DNA of 64,000 bases from Verpa conica (GCA_033030425.1 JAUFSD010000001.1:372001-436000); one strand, 5' to 3'. Shown: positions 12,936 through 25,722, counted from the stretch's first letter. Numbers and translations are program-made. Notes: generated by a model from the letters alone, not told the origin.

Positions 12936-14499
12936 TTAGAAAGCAGGGTTGGCGTTCGTCAGGAGCTGCTCGAAGTAGGCCTGGAACCAGGTACCAGCCT
13001 CCGGAGCGGGCTTAAGGGCATCGGCAAGACCACAGTGGGCATCGTAACGAACAGCAGAGGTATCAGAAGTACCATCAGATTCACCACCGGCTAGTATTGA
13101 ATGTCAGTAAAAAAAGAATTCTTTGGGGTGATTTGGGGAATTAGGAATGCTTACGCTTAACCCAGACGAAGGCGTCAAGAAGAGTATCATCGACAGCGGT
13201 ACCGGGGCGGATACCGAAACCGGTACCAATCTGGTTGCACCAATCACCTTGGGCGATCTGACCAGTGGGCTGCATTCCGGAACGGCCCTGGTCAACAATG
13301 AAGCGTGCGTTGGGCCAGCCGTTTGAAGTAAGAGCGGGTCCCATGGCGTTGATGTACTTCTTCTCGTCACAGTTGGGGTTGGGGGAGGTGTATGATGGGC
13401 AGGTAGCAAGACTCCAGCCGTTGTAGTTGGCAACGTTGGTAGCAAGACCACGGAGTTGAGATGGGGAGCCTGAATCCTTGTAGATCTGAGCATACATGAC
13501 TGCTGCAGGAGGAAGATTGGCGGGCCACCCGAGCCATCCTCCGTGACCACCGTCAAGATACATGGTAACGTTGGGGAGAGCAAGCTGCTTAACAGCATAG
13601 ACAGTCAACGTCTTGTATACAGTAGCGGCGTTGGCACATTTGGCGACGCCCATGTTGGTGATCAAGTTGGCAAGTGAATCGGGCTCAATGACCAAGACAA
13701 TTGGGATCTCAGGGAAGTCAACGAGGATAGCGCGGATAGCGTCAATGTAGGCCCTGTAGTTTGCCTCACCACCATTGGCAATAGAGTACTCTCCATTAGA
13801 AGCCAAAGCAGCGCAGTCACGATCGGGCAAATCGTAGACAACGAAGGGGACGATATAATTGCCAACACCAGCAGCCCTGATGGATGTGAGATAAGTCCTC
13901 ATACTAGGGACCTTGGCTGCTGTATCACTGTTTTACAAAGAAATATTAGAGTCTTACATCTGTAATGTGTGATGAGGAGTACTCACAGCCAAGTGAATGA
14001 TGGGACATTGGCAACTGAGGCGGCCTTGGTGGCCAAAGCAGTCTTGCCAGCCGCAACAAGTGACGGTATAGCGATGCTTGAGACCTCCGAAGCGTAGTAC
14101 GGGTTGGCCCATTGGGTCTTACCATTGAACGGGTTGCCGGAGGCAGTGATGACGGCGGTAGAACTGGTGATAACAGTAGTCCTGGTACTGGTACCAGTGG
14201 CGGAGGTAGTGAGGGTAGTGGGGGTAGCCACAGCTGTCGTCGAGGCAGTTCCAGGGAGACATTGGTAGTAGTCTAAGAGGTTTATTGTAAATAAGAGGAG
14301 CTCCGCGCAAGGAACTACCATCTGGGGTCGATTATAAGGGACTCTAAAACTTACAGTCATTGATTACGCTGCAGTAGGCCCCAGACACACAAGTAGTCAC
14401 GCCACTGTAATTGATACCTCCACACTGTGCATAAAGAGCTTGCTGAGCGGCAGCGAAAGGAACCGCCAACAAGGCTCCAGCAATAACTGCTCCCTTCAT
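12936..14499 (-). CDS. GH6 cellobiohydrolase with N-terminal CBM1, 452 aa
   Basis: Secreted exoglucanase releasing cellobiose from non-reducing cellulose ends. Exons (minus): 14499-14355, 14272-13987, 13927-13155, 13090-12936; 453 codons in frame. The signal peptide is residues 1-18 (MKGAVIAGALLAVPFAAA). The CBM1 cellulose-binding module covers about 19-54 (YAQCGGINYSG...CLPG), followed by a Thr/Ser linker of about 35 residues and then the GH6 barrel. Alignment to Trichoderma Cel6A is co-linear with a +6 offset through the catalytic domain: Tyr175, catalytic Asp181 (DLPDRDC) and Asp227 (IEPDSL) match Tyr169, Asp175 and Asp221. Disulfide cysteines 182 and 374/421 are kept. Residue 406 is Ser where Trichoderma has the free Cys400. 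A TATA-like box lies at 14641-14647. Confidence 0.95.
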
Positions 14500-17400
14500 T
14501 CTGAAAGGCTTGAACGGTTGAGAGAGAATGTGTTTAAGGATTGTCGATGCAGTTTGAGTAAACTGACTGATTGTTGGAGACAGTGATGGTTGTGGTGGTG
14601 GTGGTGAAGAGAAGGCTCAGTCGGGGAGGGAATTGAACCTTTATATACCTCCTTTTTCTCTGAATACTACTCTTTAAAGAGTTTATACATTAAGGTCCGA
14701 CTATGCCGGTCCATCTGACCCAAAGTGGAGCTCCAATATCGAACACTGAAGGCGAAAGAAAAAAGCCAAATCTTGGGTTATTGCCCTTCGGCTTCGCAGG
14801 CCGGAGAAGCGCAGTAGTACGCTATACCTCTATACGGGTTTCGTATGACTTGAGGCCATACCATGATGGTAAGGGTAGCGGGGTGGTCATCCGAAATCCG
14901 TATAGTCATAGACGGGGCTTGTTAAGATGTAGTGAACAAGGACCTGGGTAATTCGAGAGCAAAGAAACTAAATTGACGTTAAGATTCGAGGAACCGGGAG
15001 ATGACGATGATCTCCGTATGTACATGACCAGTGCAACAGTAATATACAGCATTTCCCTGAGGCGCCGGGAGAATAACCCTAACTCGCAGATTATCCGGAA
15101 CTGGCCGCGCAGGTACAAGATATGGTTCCTGGGATTTGCGCCCCTTACCACATAATGGTTGTGTGGAGATACGCCCCTGGGGCCCGTTGGAGCGTAAATG
15201 AGCTCCTATTTCTCCTTTTGGACGAGACTGCGGGGTCGGGGGCAGGAAGAGTTGTGGAGAAGACGCGGAGAGTAGGCAGCCTTGAACAAGGCCGATCTTG
15301 GGTGCTTGACAGCTGCACGGCCCGTGGATCCGTCGCACCTGTCGCCCGTTACTGCGCTTCCCCGCAAACTCTTTCCGCACCTCCTGTCCTCCTATAAATA
15401 TGGAATTATGGATTATTTCTTTCACTCCCACAATTCCAAGAGCCCGGTGGAAAGGGCAAACGGCGCGGTAAATGAATTTAGTCGCGAGAGGGCCCAGAGC
15501 CTGAGGACAAAACATTGCTTGTTGGACGCATAACTGAACTAGACAGAGGATATCAACTCTGTAGGTGTCAGCTGTACATCCGCATTGGAATACTTCAGCA
15601 GTAGAGACTGAGGCGCGTCAGATGTTAATGAAACGGATATTAAATTCCATACTTACATGATATCTTGTGGGAGCTAAGGAAGTCTCCCCACTTGGTGTAT
15701 CCTTGTAATTTAACAACAGTATAGGTTGAGAAGATAATAAATGGGCTAGGGAGGAAAGCTTTACGCTGGGTTCTCGGAAGTGGCTGTTGTTGATCCGACA
15801 TCCTAGGAAGTGCCCGGAGATCTGCCCCAGCGTTATCTTATCAGATCTTGCATATCTACATATCAATGTTACAACACCTCGCTGATATTAAATCCCATAT
15901 ACATGTAGTCTTGGTCCCTGGTATAGATTCATTTAAGAGATATTAAGCTACCTCATAAGTTTCTCTCCCTCTTTACGTATATTTATTGGATATAGACATA
16001 CTTTCTTTTACAAGAGCCTCCCTAGCTAGCTACGAGCTAGCACTTACACACCTATGGGGATTCATAGTCATTACTTTTATTTTAATTAAGCGTTATTCTC
16101 ACTTACGAAGCATTCTAGAACTTCATGTGACCGGGTTTAATAAAGTACAGGAACATTCGAGGTTAATCTTTAAAATTAGGCGGAGCTACCGCTGGCGCAG
16201 TATATCTCCGTAATTGATTATTCTAAACTTATATGAGTTTATCGTAAGGATATTAGCATTGATCTTGTCGAAGGCTTTATCGGACCGTTAACCAGCGGTA
16301 GATCTGGAGAGAATAAGCCACTTTTTATGTCAATACAGAGCGCGCGGCTGAGAGATATTGCCACTATATTCGTGCACACATATATAGCTATATACATGTA
16401 CTTCCAGAGGGGAAGATACGTTCCTAGGGGTAATAATAGCATGGGAACGAATAAAGTTTTTCCGGTAATCCTTGTAGAGTGGCACAGATCTACCGGAGAC
16501 AAAAGATATGCTCCGAATAACTCCACCATAATGGTCTCGACTTATTGTCATACGAGGGAATGAGCAGATTATATAGTCATGGCCTAAGAAAATCTTGCTT
16601 AAATACATGCAAGAATCTTCATGTTCGTATAATGGCCTGACTCGACTACATGTAGTTGTTGTATATTGGTAATTGAAGTGGTGATTTTATTCCCAGTACG
16701 TACAATCATCATATATGACTCGTTCGGTGTGTTTTTCAAGGGATATGACGAAAGAAACGCTGGAACTTAGAAGTTTATCTAAGAACTGTTTAAACCACTT
16801 CTAGAATACAAATTTCAGAGGGTATGACGGGTATAGGGCTATGTTCACAGACTCCAGCCCCCGTTTCAGCCACTGTTAGAGTATAAAATAAGTAGGGTTT
16901 CTGCGTAAGTGTGACACCTGGGTTTCAGGTCATTTATCGCCCTATGATGTTCTCGACAAAGATTCTAGCTACTGCATGTAGCTGCCGGAGACTGTAGGAC
17001 ATACACTACTTGTGGGCTAGAAATTAACTACATGTGGTAAGTACTTTAATTCACCTGGGGAGGTATGACGGGAATCTCACTCCAGAAGAGAACAAGAACG
17101 ATATATTAATCACTACAACCCTGCCTCGGTTACACCTAATTAATGATATAAACTAAAAAGAAAAAAAAGCCCCACCCTCGGGCTCCACGTGAGCTCTGCC
17201 TTGCCGATCCCCCACTCCGATAACTCGCTCTCGGGACCCGCAAAGGCGTTTCAGCCACCGCGGTTCGGTTAAATGCCATACATCCAGCCGAAAACCCGGG
17301 GGACTAACGAGCACGGCCCGAATTGGCGACAGGGATGCGCATCAGTCCGAGTCAAGAACTCACAAAGGCCCTTGTACAACGTGGGGCAATGCATGGGATC

Positions 17401-17939
17401 ACTACATCGCTTCCAATACCGGGGATAGCTCAGTGTTAGACGAGTATCCGCTCTTGTGGCTATAATATACGAGGGATACGCTAGTTGGTCAGTCTCTAAG
17501 GCATCGTTTGGAAAATTTGCTAGATGTTATTCAACAAATCAGCTAAGCGGGCTTTTCGCTAAGCAATACAGAACCATGCCTGATTTGAACGCGGGGCTTG
17601 CATCACCTTAACTTGCTGACCTGCAGTGGAAGAATTGAAAGGGTTTGTACAAAAGCCAATGCCGATGCATCCGGTTATCATTTTAGATTCTACTTATGAT
17701 GTTACATGGGTACACGCGATGAGAGGACCTAGAAATGTATCTCTAAGCTTAGTGCGCCTTATCCTATCCGACCAGCTTTGGTGAAAACTATAGGAAGTTA
17801 ACAGACATATAAATTGCCATTATATTATTCTGCCATGCTAGCTATTTTGTTTGCGCCGTACCCTTAATTATATACACAGTTGAATAAATATCTTAAATCA
17901 TAAACTCTCACTCGTTGCTCATGTCTCATAGCTTTCGCC
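14500..17939. other. Spacer, partly GC-rich, no supported gene
   Basis: Two locally GC-richer blocks (about 14700-15500 and 17170-17420) stand out from AT-rich surroundings. Both carry several overlapping open frames on both strands, none with recognisable features, so they are more likely remnants of older sequence than genes. A tRNA-like A-box (about 17404-17424) in the second block has no matching T-arm. Confidence 0.4.
14641..14647 (-). promoter_or_regulatory. TATA-like box upstream of GH6 gene
   Basis: TATATAA on the minus strand, about 142 bp upstream of the GH6 ATG. Spacing is compatible with a core promoter plus a leader of about 100 nt. Assignment rests on sequence and position only. 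Confidence 0.4.
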
Positions 17940-19598
17940 CTAAATGCGCGTGATAATCTCGGTAGCTCCATGTTTGAGTAAATTCAGGAGGGGTATGTGA
18001 ATACCCTCCTGAAAAATCCCTTTGATCTAGTAAAATAAGTGTTAGTAATGTTAAGGGTGCTTACTGGGTAGGTTACCTTACAAGGTGGATTATCTGGTTG
18101 TGGGGCTACACGATACATCTGCCCAGCCCGCGGAGGTACATTATAATTTTCTGAAGAGTCTTTGTAATCATGTATCGTAGCAAAACGCTTTATTCCAGCT
18201 ATGTGGTTGCTAAGGGCTTGTTCCCGCTGTTGTGGGTAGGGTATGGAGCTGGGGGATGATTCAGGTGAATGAAAGGTTGGGAGACCATATAAAGCCGGCT
18301 GGAAGTTCTCGAGGTATTCTGATTGAGGACTTCGTGGAACAGAGATGTTCCTATATTTTCCTGCCAATAGCCTGTGATTGTAACTATTATTGTTCCGTCC
18401 TGGATGCGGGTTATCGTCAATATTTTGCCTACTCATATTAGGATTTAAGGTAGAATTGGCGAATTGATCAGCATCAGGCATGGAAAGCACCTCGGTCTCT
18501 TGGTGTTGGTACTGAATTTGGTTCGGTCCTTTTGGGTGTGGTTGGTATTCAGGGATAGCATAACGCGGTGAAGGGGGTCCCCAAACTTCTCCCTGAGTTA
18601 CTACAAACATACTACCTGGTCTGATTGTTGCCACGCGTGAATGAAATGATTGAGGTTGGATAGCGCTCTGTACGGTCGGTGTTTGTCCTATTGACCAAGA
18701 GGTGGCTCTTTCCTTCAAGAAATGGGATGACCCGGAACCCAGGGAGAACGTATTTGACCGCCGAATTGATGTATCTGAAGAATTTGAAGCCACCAAAACA
18801 TGTGATTCAATATTGTGATGATTTCCATTAAGTTCACTATTTGTATCCCATCGTGGTGGTAGACCTTTGACTGGTGAGTATTGTTTTTCAGTCGGAACTT
18901 CAGGAGTTTTTGTAGGTAATTCGTTGATTGTGTGTATATGGCCTTCAGCGTTGTCAATATGTGTTTAATGCATTCTTTTTGAAAAGAGAACTAAGATGAG
19001 TTGCATACCTCGTGTAGATGTGTCTTCTGATAAAAGATTCTCTTTATAAGGTGGAACATGGGCTTCGTATTTACTTACAGGCGCGCCATATATGTCTAAA
19101 AGCTGCTGGACTTTTCCAAGGAGGTTATCTAGATCTATATCATTATATTGAAAAATTAGATAAATTATCCGGGCACCCATGATAAACTGACTTTGAGACA
19201 TACCAGATTCTGAAACAGCTTCTAGTTTTAGTGAACCATAAATATTGATACCAGGCGGTGTTATAGAATCGTACGGATTCCGAAGATAGATCAAACCCCA
19301 GGATGACTTAGATCTCTCATTTACCGTTGGGGCTGTCTCATATAGCTCTATAGGGAAGATTTCACTTTTGTATCCCTCTGATCTCCTTAAACTCCGGGAA
19401 TCTTTTGCAGATACTTTTTAAGGTTAGGGTATTGTCAGAAACTAGGATGACTTGCGAATTAGAACTCACAGTATATATGGCATAGTATATCTTGTTCCAC
19501 GCTTCGTAGTATAAATTGTAGCGGTGACCCCGGATTATCGCCGCTTCTCCTACCGAAGAGCCAGCAATCGCGGAAAGTTCGAGTTGAATCAAAGCCAT
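17940..19598 (-). CDS. Unknown protein, 4 exons, 482 aa
   Basis: Exons (minus): 19598-19470, 19375-19009, 18942-18077, 18026-17940; 483 codons in frame. The last intron contains a perfect TACTAAC branch site. The N-terminal half (about residues 1-165) is ordered and hydrophobic: MALIQLELSAIAGSSVGEAA, then RYNLYYEAWNKIYYAIY, then GLIYLRNPYDSITPPGINIY. A helical stretch follows (FIMGARIIYLIFQYNDIDLDNLLGK if read continuously, about 125-150). The C-terminal two thirds is rich in Ser, Pro, Asn and Gln, as in disordered regulatory regions, and contains PPRAGQMYRV near the end. No signal peptide is seen and I do not recognise the family. The next gene upstream on the same strand is the HeLo-like gene, 1.3 kb away. 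The first intron (94 nt) is the least certain junction. Confidence 0.6.
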
Positions 19599-20935
19599 GT
19601 CTATCTAATGAAGCTGGTCCCTCTTTGCATCCTGTAGATATATCGGTAAATATAGCGTTTTTAATTCTCCTTGTATAGTATTAGTCGTAGTTATGTATTT
19701 CTAGAAGGAGGGCGCTTGTATTACATTGAAAAATTTGGATTTTCCTTAGTTGAAGTTTCTGGCCTCGTACGAGAAAACTCAATTGTATACCCTATCTTAC
19801 CTGTGAGAGTTTCATATTGTTTCAAAATATTGTACATCTCCATAGGGGCGTCTATAGTGGAATATAGTGGAGAGGTATAAGCTAATATTTTGTGAGAGTC
19901 GACTTGCAGGGTATGTGGACAAACCTGAACTTCCGGGGCGGAGTGTAAGGTAAAGGGAGCAGTTTACTGGTCGTGGGCTCTTCCAATCTTCGCCTTTCTC
20001 AACCGTAAATCTTGAAATATTAAGCATTAGTTCATCGTTGTTTGGCTTGTCGAAATAGGTCGGGTCGGCTCCTCCGTCTAGAAAAATTCACGTTTCAGTT
20101 AGTTATTGAAATTTGTGAAGATCCTCCAAGTACTCATGAGATTTCTATACATTCTCCGACCCCCCAAGAAATATTTTTGGGATCCCGCGGATCACTTAAT
20201 TGCACTTTCAATTCTACTGATGTATGAAAATGATCAAGGAAGAAATACGCATCTTCAAGATCGTTGTCTTCGAAGGAGCTAGGTATGTTTATACTTTCAA
20301 ACGTAGCTACCCGGTACCATGAGAAACCTAAGGGGTTGGTGAAGTAGTCTTGGACGGTTTTCCCAAATAAATACCTTTTCTCGGACTTATCTATGGAGCA
20401 TGGAGACTTTGAGTTTTTTATGTGTATCCGTATCCCCTTTCTGCCGACTGTTCTCTCTCTAGTCGAGATCTATTAGCGCCGTAAATGTATTTTAGGGTTG
20501 ATATAATTGGCCAAGTCCGGGGAGGGGGGAACGAGTGACCTACTCGTAAGACCACACAATTTGTAGTCGGTTATACGGCTTTGGTCCATTCTTTGCCTGC
20601 CTAACAAGATCGAAGGGCTTTATTATTTCATTAATGACGTTCCTCGCGACGTTCGTCCTAAGCATTGATGCAACAATCTTTGCAAACTGGGGCCGTTCTG
20701 TCACCAGCCAAGAAGTTTTAGTAGATTTCCTTTAGGGGTGAAGTGAACAAGGGTAAGAGTTACTATTGATTTCCTTGAGCTCTAGGAATAAGTTCTTATA
20801 ACCCCCTAACTTTGATTCAGTCTTCAATAGCCACCAGCCACTATCTGCTTTAAGATAGGACTGGGCAATAAATGTCTTTGAACCACCTATATTTATTGGT
20901 CAACATTCCACCTCTAGTTATTATAACTACGTCGT
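19599..20935. other. Spacer between two minus-strand genes
   Basis: About 1.3 kb with short frames only. It would contain the promoter of the unknown 482-aa gene. No repeat or RNA gene was recognised. Confidence 0.4.
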
Positions 20936-22010
20936 TCAATACGCACAAGAATAGTCTTTGAGTTGTTTGGTGTGGTGACCGTTGTTGCTCAGCGCCGATC
21001 TTAGCCGTCCAGCCTTACAGTTGCACTGGAAAAGATCCCCCCGTGAATTTCCTGGCCGCTGAGGTGCCATGAAATGAAAGCCTTTCAGCTGAGCGCTTGG
21101 ACATATCACATATTTCCCATCTTCCCTCTCTTCCGAGATCTCTAGCTCACTAAACATAACTATAATTTAGAAACGTTCTAGAATTCCTCGTGTCCGGACT
21201 TTAGGATAGAAAGATTTAATGAGATTGTGGCTTACAAGGACATATTATCTATTTCACTGCACCGTTGTGCCGAGACATAGGGTAATCCACCCGGGTGGTG
21301 TACTCGACTGGGGGGATGTGGTATTACTCGGCTATGAGAATTTGATTGTGGAGGTGTATGGAATGTAGTCAGTGGTGCTGCTGATAGTTCTTTGTCACAC
21401 CTACTTGCACAACCTGTCGACTCCGATAGTAACTTTTGGATACCGTCCAGGATCTTAAGCGCATTCCTCTCAATATTGATTGTAGTAGTATTGATGTTAC
21501 CCAAAGCCGCACTACAATAAAAAGATTAGATGTACCCTTATGGTTGGATGGAAGGTTCTCATACCTATTCGTTGTTGTGATAAAGCTATTGATTGCACTT
21601 GTGTGTAGTGTCAAATCCGTAGTCAAAGCCGTTAATTCTTTCTTCTCTTTCATCCACATGACCCTCATCCAATTATCACGGAAGCCTTGTGCAAAGTCTC
21701 TCAAGGATCCTTCATTTTTCATAGCCTCGCTATACTTCTCCACAATATCTTCAAATCTGTCTAGCCGCACGGAACAATTCCGTATTAGGGTCAACGCCAT
21801 TTTAGCAGTATCGCCCTGCGCAAAGATTGAGTCTGGCTTGTTGACTTCGGTATCTAAATGCTTGAGTGATTCTCCAAGGGCGGAGAGTTGACTTCGGACT
21901 CCTTCAAATTCTTTTACTGCTTCAATATGACCTATGGTAAGCTTTTTACAAATGGTATAACAGGTCCGTGAAATAGCCAGTATGTCGCTGAAACCAAGGG
22001 GGCACGCCAT
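20936..22010 (-). CDS. HeLo-like N-terminal domain protein, 311 aa
   Basis: Exons (minus): 22010-21565, 21511-21236, 21149-20936; 312 codons in frame. The start MACPLGFSDILAISRTCYTI and the helical pattern over residues 1-150 resemble the fungal N-terminal domain of STAND/NLR-type proteins (HeLo-like family), a helical module linked to signalling and heterokaryon-incompatibility-type cell death. A second helix (ERNALKILDGIQKLLSE) follows. Then comes a Pro/Ser/His-rich linker and a C-terminal charged segment (FELEISEERED) with a Cys-containing end (FQCNCKAGRL...SCAY). No NTPase, WD40 or ankyrin region is present, so this is a stand-alone protein rather than a full NLR. The position of the third exon's acceptor is inferred from phase. 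Domain assignment is by pattern memory. Confidence 0.6.
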
Positions 22011-24511
22011 ACTGGGATGCTGGAGTTTGAAGAATCTTAGACCTGGCGATGATATGAGATAACGTGTTGATAATTTTTAATGGGAAAAAACGAAAGTGGG
22101 GAAGGCTTCTCATATTGTCTAGACGTTGACCTCTCTACCTTAGCCGCTATGCAACGTGTTTCCGTAACGTAGCCTTAGCCCGAGTGAAAGTATCCTCGTG
22201 GTACGTTGTTCTTCCTATTTGCTACGTTTCAGCTGTTCTGATAAGAAACACGCACCGTGACGAAATTCGGTAGGGCTTGTTACTGAAGCGGTCTTCCCAG
22301 AAATTGAGAAGCCAATTGTGTAATAGTTTCTCCGCAACATTGCAGAAATATCAAATACCAGTAACTAAGGTGCATAAGACATGTCGTACTATGTTACCTT
22401 TAAGTATAACTGGCAATGCATGCACCTACGTGCATACCTTGTCTTAAGTGTAATTAAGTGTAAAATCACCACGTCGCGACACGGATGTTAAGATAATTCC
22501 TCGTTACGATTATATACGGCTGCGCGTTAAATACCAACTTTAATATATACAGAATAAATGTTTTTTTTGGTGCTAGCATGCATGGCTGCGGGAAGCGTAG
22601 AGTAAGGTCTAGCATGAGACATCCTAGCTCATGCATGCGGCTCCCGCAAATTCTCCGAGATCTAAATAATATTTATACAGCATTTTAAGGTGAGACAGTT
22701 CTCTGTATGCTCTACAGTGCGGTATCTCACGCTGGACTAAGAAGGCAACTGGGTATATGGGAGTAGTTGGGCTGGTTTATTAGGCTGAGATGTAACAATG
22801 GCTTGAAGATATATAGCTGAAGTAAAAGCCAGCTTGTACGAGTGCTCTTTAAAACTTTCTAGACTGGATGGTTCTCTGCATGATATCCACAGTACTGAGA
22901 TCTCACCATACGAAGGTTTGCGGGGGAGATCGCTAAACTGAATCTGTTACGTAAAGGCTGACAGGGATCATCCACTGCGCACTCAAGTGACAGCATAGCG
23001 CGCGTGAATGCCCATATCGGGATACATATGCACTGTGTCTGAAAGCCTCTCCTGATCGTTTTCTATGGTGTAATTTTTCTGATTCGTTGGAATTGATAAG
23101 ATACGTATTATCAGGTGCGTTTTGATGATACGTTACATCAGTAGCATTGGATTGGTGTAGAATATCAGGCTAATTCGAGCGTTAGGTAGAGCTTTCGACG
23201 GTTAGAGAATACGTTTTAACTGGTGCTTTTGTTGCCACAGATAAGCTGCCTTCTTCACGAATAGTTCAAATACTCTTTAGGTCTCTATTCTAGAACTTAT
23301 AACTTTGTTGGTACTATCTGGTAAGAGTTTTAAATAGTATAAGGAATGAGGCAATCGTCGGTCCTTGTTCGAGCCGGGTAATCACTAATGACTTGAGACA
23401 GTGGCATCCAGCAGGTGTTAATGGTAACCGGCTCAACTATCTAGCCTAGAAGTAATTTTTACATTGATCTACAGCTCCCATTATACCAGACAGGCGGTGG
23501 GTGCTGAGAATTACTGTCTACTTTACGGGTTAGACCGGACGTTTAATGTTTATAGGTACGCATGTGCTATGGTAGATTACATTAATTAAGTGATAAGTTA
23601 GCTAGTAGTCAGAAGAATAAAGTAGGACAAAGGTACACTGCTAGCTACATAGATGTGGGCTTGTTATATATTTAGGGATGTAGGTCTTACGCCTGCTGTC
23701 TTCAAGTCGCGGCTGAAGGTGATTGTTCTGCGCTAGAATTAACTCTCGTGTCCGTGTACTATTTCTACTGTTAATTGTTCTTATTGAACCTCGTATATCT
23801 CTCGGAGGAGATAGGCTCCATCAACCTCAATTCCCTCAATTAATGCTCACATATATTTCCGGTTTAGTTAGGACCGTTTTCTTCGCTACATTGGCAATTA
23901 GCTACTATTTTTTCTGCTTCAAGCGTCTTAGCTCAGCTAAATGTGAAGCGAAGAGGTGCGTTTTTAAGAATTGTAGCGGGGGAAATCTCGATTAATTTAC
24001 CCTATAGCCCCGCAGAGGATGGTATGACTCTAATCGGGTTCTGGGACCTTCCTTACTGAGACTTAAGAAGGCCAAGGAATTGCTAGCGCCACCTGCTGAG
24101 GCGGTCAATAGCGAAAATATCGCCTAATAAAGATAAAAAGCGGCCAATGGGCGCTGTTTTGAGTCATAAAATGGATCACGTTGCGTCTATTCAGGCGGTG
24201 CATGAGCTTTTAAGCGTACTGTTCTATCATCGGCCGATGAATTGGGGAAGTCTAAAAGCGCATTTTCTTTAACAGCATGTAGTGAATGGTGCTCCGGGAA
24301 AAGCAATAAAGCTGAGGGTTCTCCTTCTGCTGTATCTTTGATTCAGTTGATTTCTCGCTCCATCGTCCAGGTGTGGTGCCATTCGCGCGCTATATTTGAT
24401 AATTTCCGGTAGCGGCTATAGTTCAATCACATAGTCAATCGCAATCCATCATAATATTTTTGCAATTTGTAGCCAATAACCTCCGATTGCTTTAATTACT
24501 CCACAAGAAAT
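22011..24511. other. Spacer with a diverged repeat pair
   Basis: No supportable gene. The open frame near 23723-23995 starts at TTG rather than ATG and has no upstream exon. Two related segments (about 22699-22738 and 22871-22910) share GTTCTCTGYATG and ATCTCAC in the same order. CATGCATG-containing words recur at 22578-22640. Confidence 0.4.
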
Positions 24512-25262
24512 ATGTCTTATATATCACTTACCTTAATCTTTCTCCTTCCTCTGGCCTCCGCCGAATTCACATTCAACACCTCCTGGATCTATCCACCCGG
24601 CCATGATCATGCTGGTGATACCCTCAGTTATACTCTCCCCTCAAGATCGCTAGTCTCCACCACTTGTTCTAGCACCTATGCACGCAGTCTTCCATGCCCT
24701 TCTGATATTATTTGGCTTATTGATACCCACACCGACATCACTGTAAATCTTGCACCAGGAATATTACAGCAGAGTTGTGCAAACACTTGTTACATGGCTT
24801 TATTCCAGTGGGGGGAGGACATCAGAAACGAGTGTACAGAAAGCGACATAATGGAGGGAAATAGGGATATCTTTGAAGAACAGTGGGGAAGTGGCAATAT
24901 TAGTGGTAGTTTTCTCCAGGAGGTCTGGGAAGCAAGTCCATGGCTAGAGAAGTTGTGGTTCGATAGTTGCGTTAGAAAATTGTAAGCCCTCAGTTCTTCT
25001 ACTTCGTAGCCTTTGTAGGCAACTAATCATAGTTATTTATAGGAACACAAATGTAGGCAAACGTGACACGCCCGCGGAAGATGGTTCCAACAATACTGGG
25101 TGGCAGACGGGAGGGGAAGGGGGAAGGGGAATAAATGGAAGCTTGGTAAATACTACTACTAATACTACTACTAAAGAAAATGCCGCGGTAATATCAAGGG
25201 CACCATTTGCTATTGGCTTGATGGCGACATTTTTTGTTGTAACTACAGGATTGCTTTTGTAA
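24512..25262 (+). CDS. GPI-anchored cell-surface protein, 229 aa
   Basis: Exons 24512-24981 and 25043-25262 join in frame (230 codons). A signal peptide (MSYISLTLIFLLPLASA, cleavage about residue 17) and a C-terminal hydrophobic tail (FAIGLMATFFVVTTGLLL) with nothing after it indicate secretion and GPI anchoring. The middle carries several spaced cysteines and N-glycosylation sequons (NTS, NIS, NGS, NTT). The segment before the tail is Gly/Asn/Thr-rich, as in wall-linked fungal proteins. The enzyme family is not recognised; a role in the cell wall or surface adhesion is inference. The second exon's frame (GEGGRGINGS...) confirms the splice. Confidence 0.75.
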
Positions 25263-25722
25263 GTATTTATATATAATGTAGATATATGCAGATATGAGCT
25301 TATGAATGATGTAAACCTGAGACGACGAGAAGACTCTTAAGAGGACAAAGATAGAGTCAATCACAATGTACTTCTTAAGTTATATATACAATTCGAATTT
25401 AGGTAGATTTTAGAAAGTCTAGCAAACGGATATATATATCCACTCTTATCGTTTCCGTCTAGTACTACTGACTTTTTTTGACTGAAAAAATGTGTTTTAG
25501 ACCTACGGTCTAGTTATACTTTATATACGGGGTGAGAGTGCTGCCTTCTTGTGGGAATCTTCCATCCCTTTATCAACACTAAAGTCACCCTCGGACTTAA
25601 TTCAGATGGATTTCAAATGTGTACCTATAGGGGTTAGCTATCTCTGAAGCATAGCGTTTTTTGGGGCTGGTAATAATGTTAGCGAACTTTAAAATGCTTG
25701 GAATTAAAAAAAAACAGTTACG
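25263..25722. other. Short spacer, GPI gene to tRNA-Lys
   Basis: AT-rich 3' flank of the GPI-protein gene. Poly-T/poly-A patches occur, but nothing further can be called. Confidence 0.4.

Noticed and set aside
14979..15515. 178-codon minus-strand frame in a GC-rich block
   Set aside because: Overlapping frames on both strands, no domain, no conserved-looking blocks; more likely old remnant sequence.
17396..17480. tRNA-like A-box (GATAGCTCAGTGTTAGACGA) suggesting a tRNA or SINE
   Set aside because: No T-arm/B-box with GGTTCRANNCC follows at the right distance and no acceptor pairing could be drawn.
23723..23995. 90-codon frame with two hydrophobic segments, possible membrane protein
   Set aside because: It starts at TTG, has no upstream exon or homologous feature, and lies in AT-rich DNA where such hydrophobic frames arise by chance.
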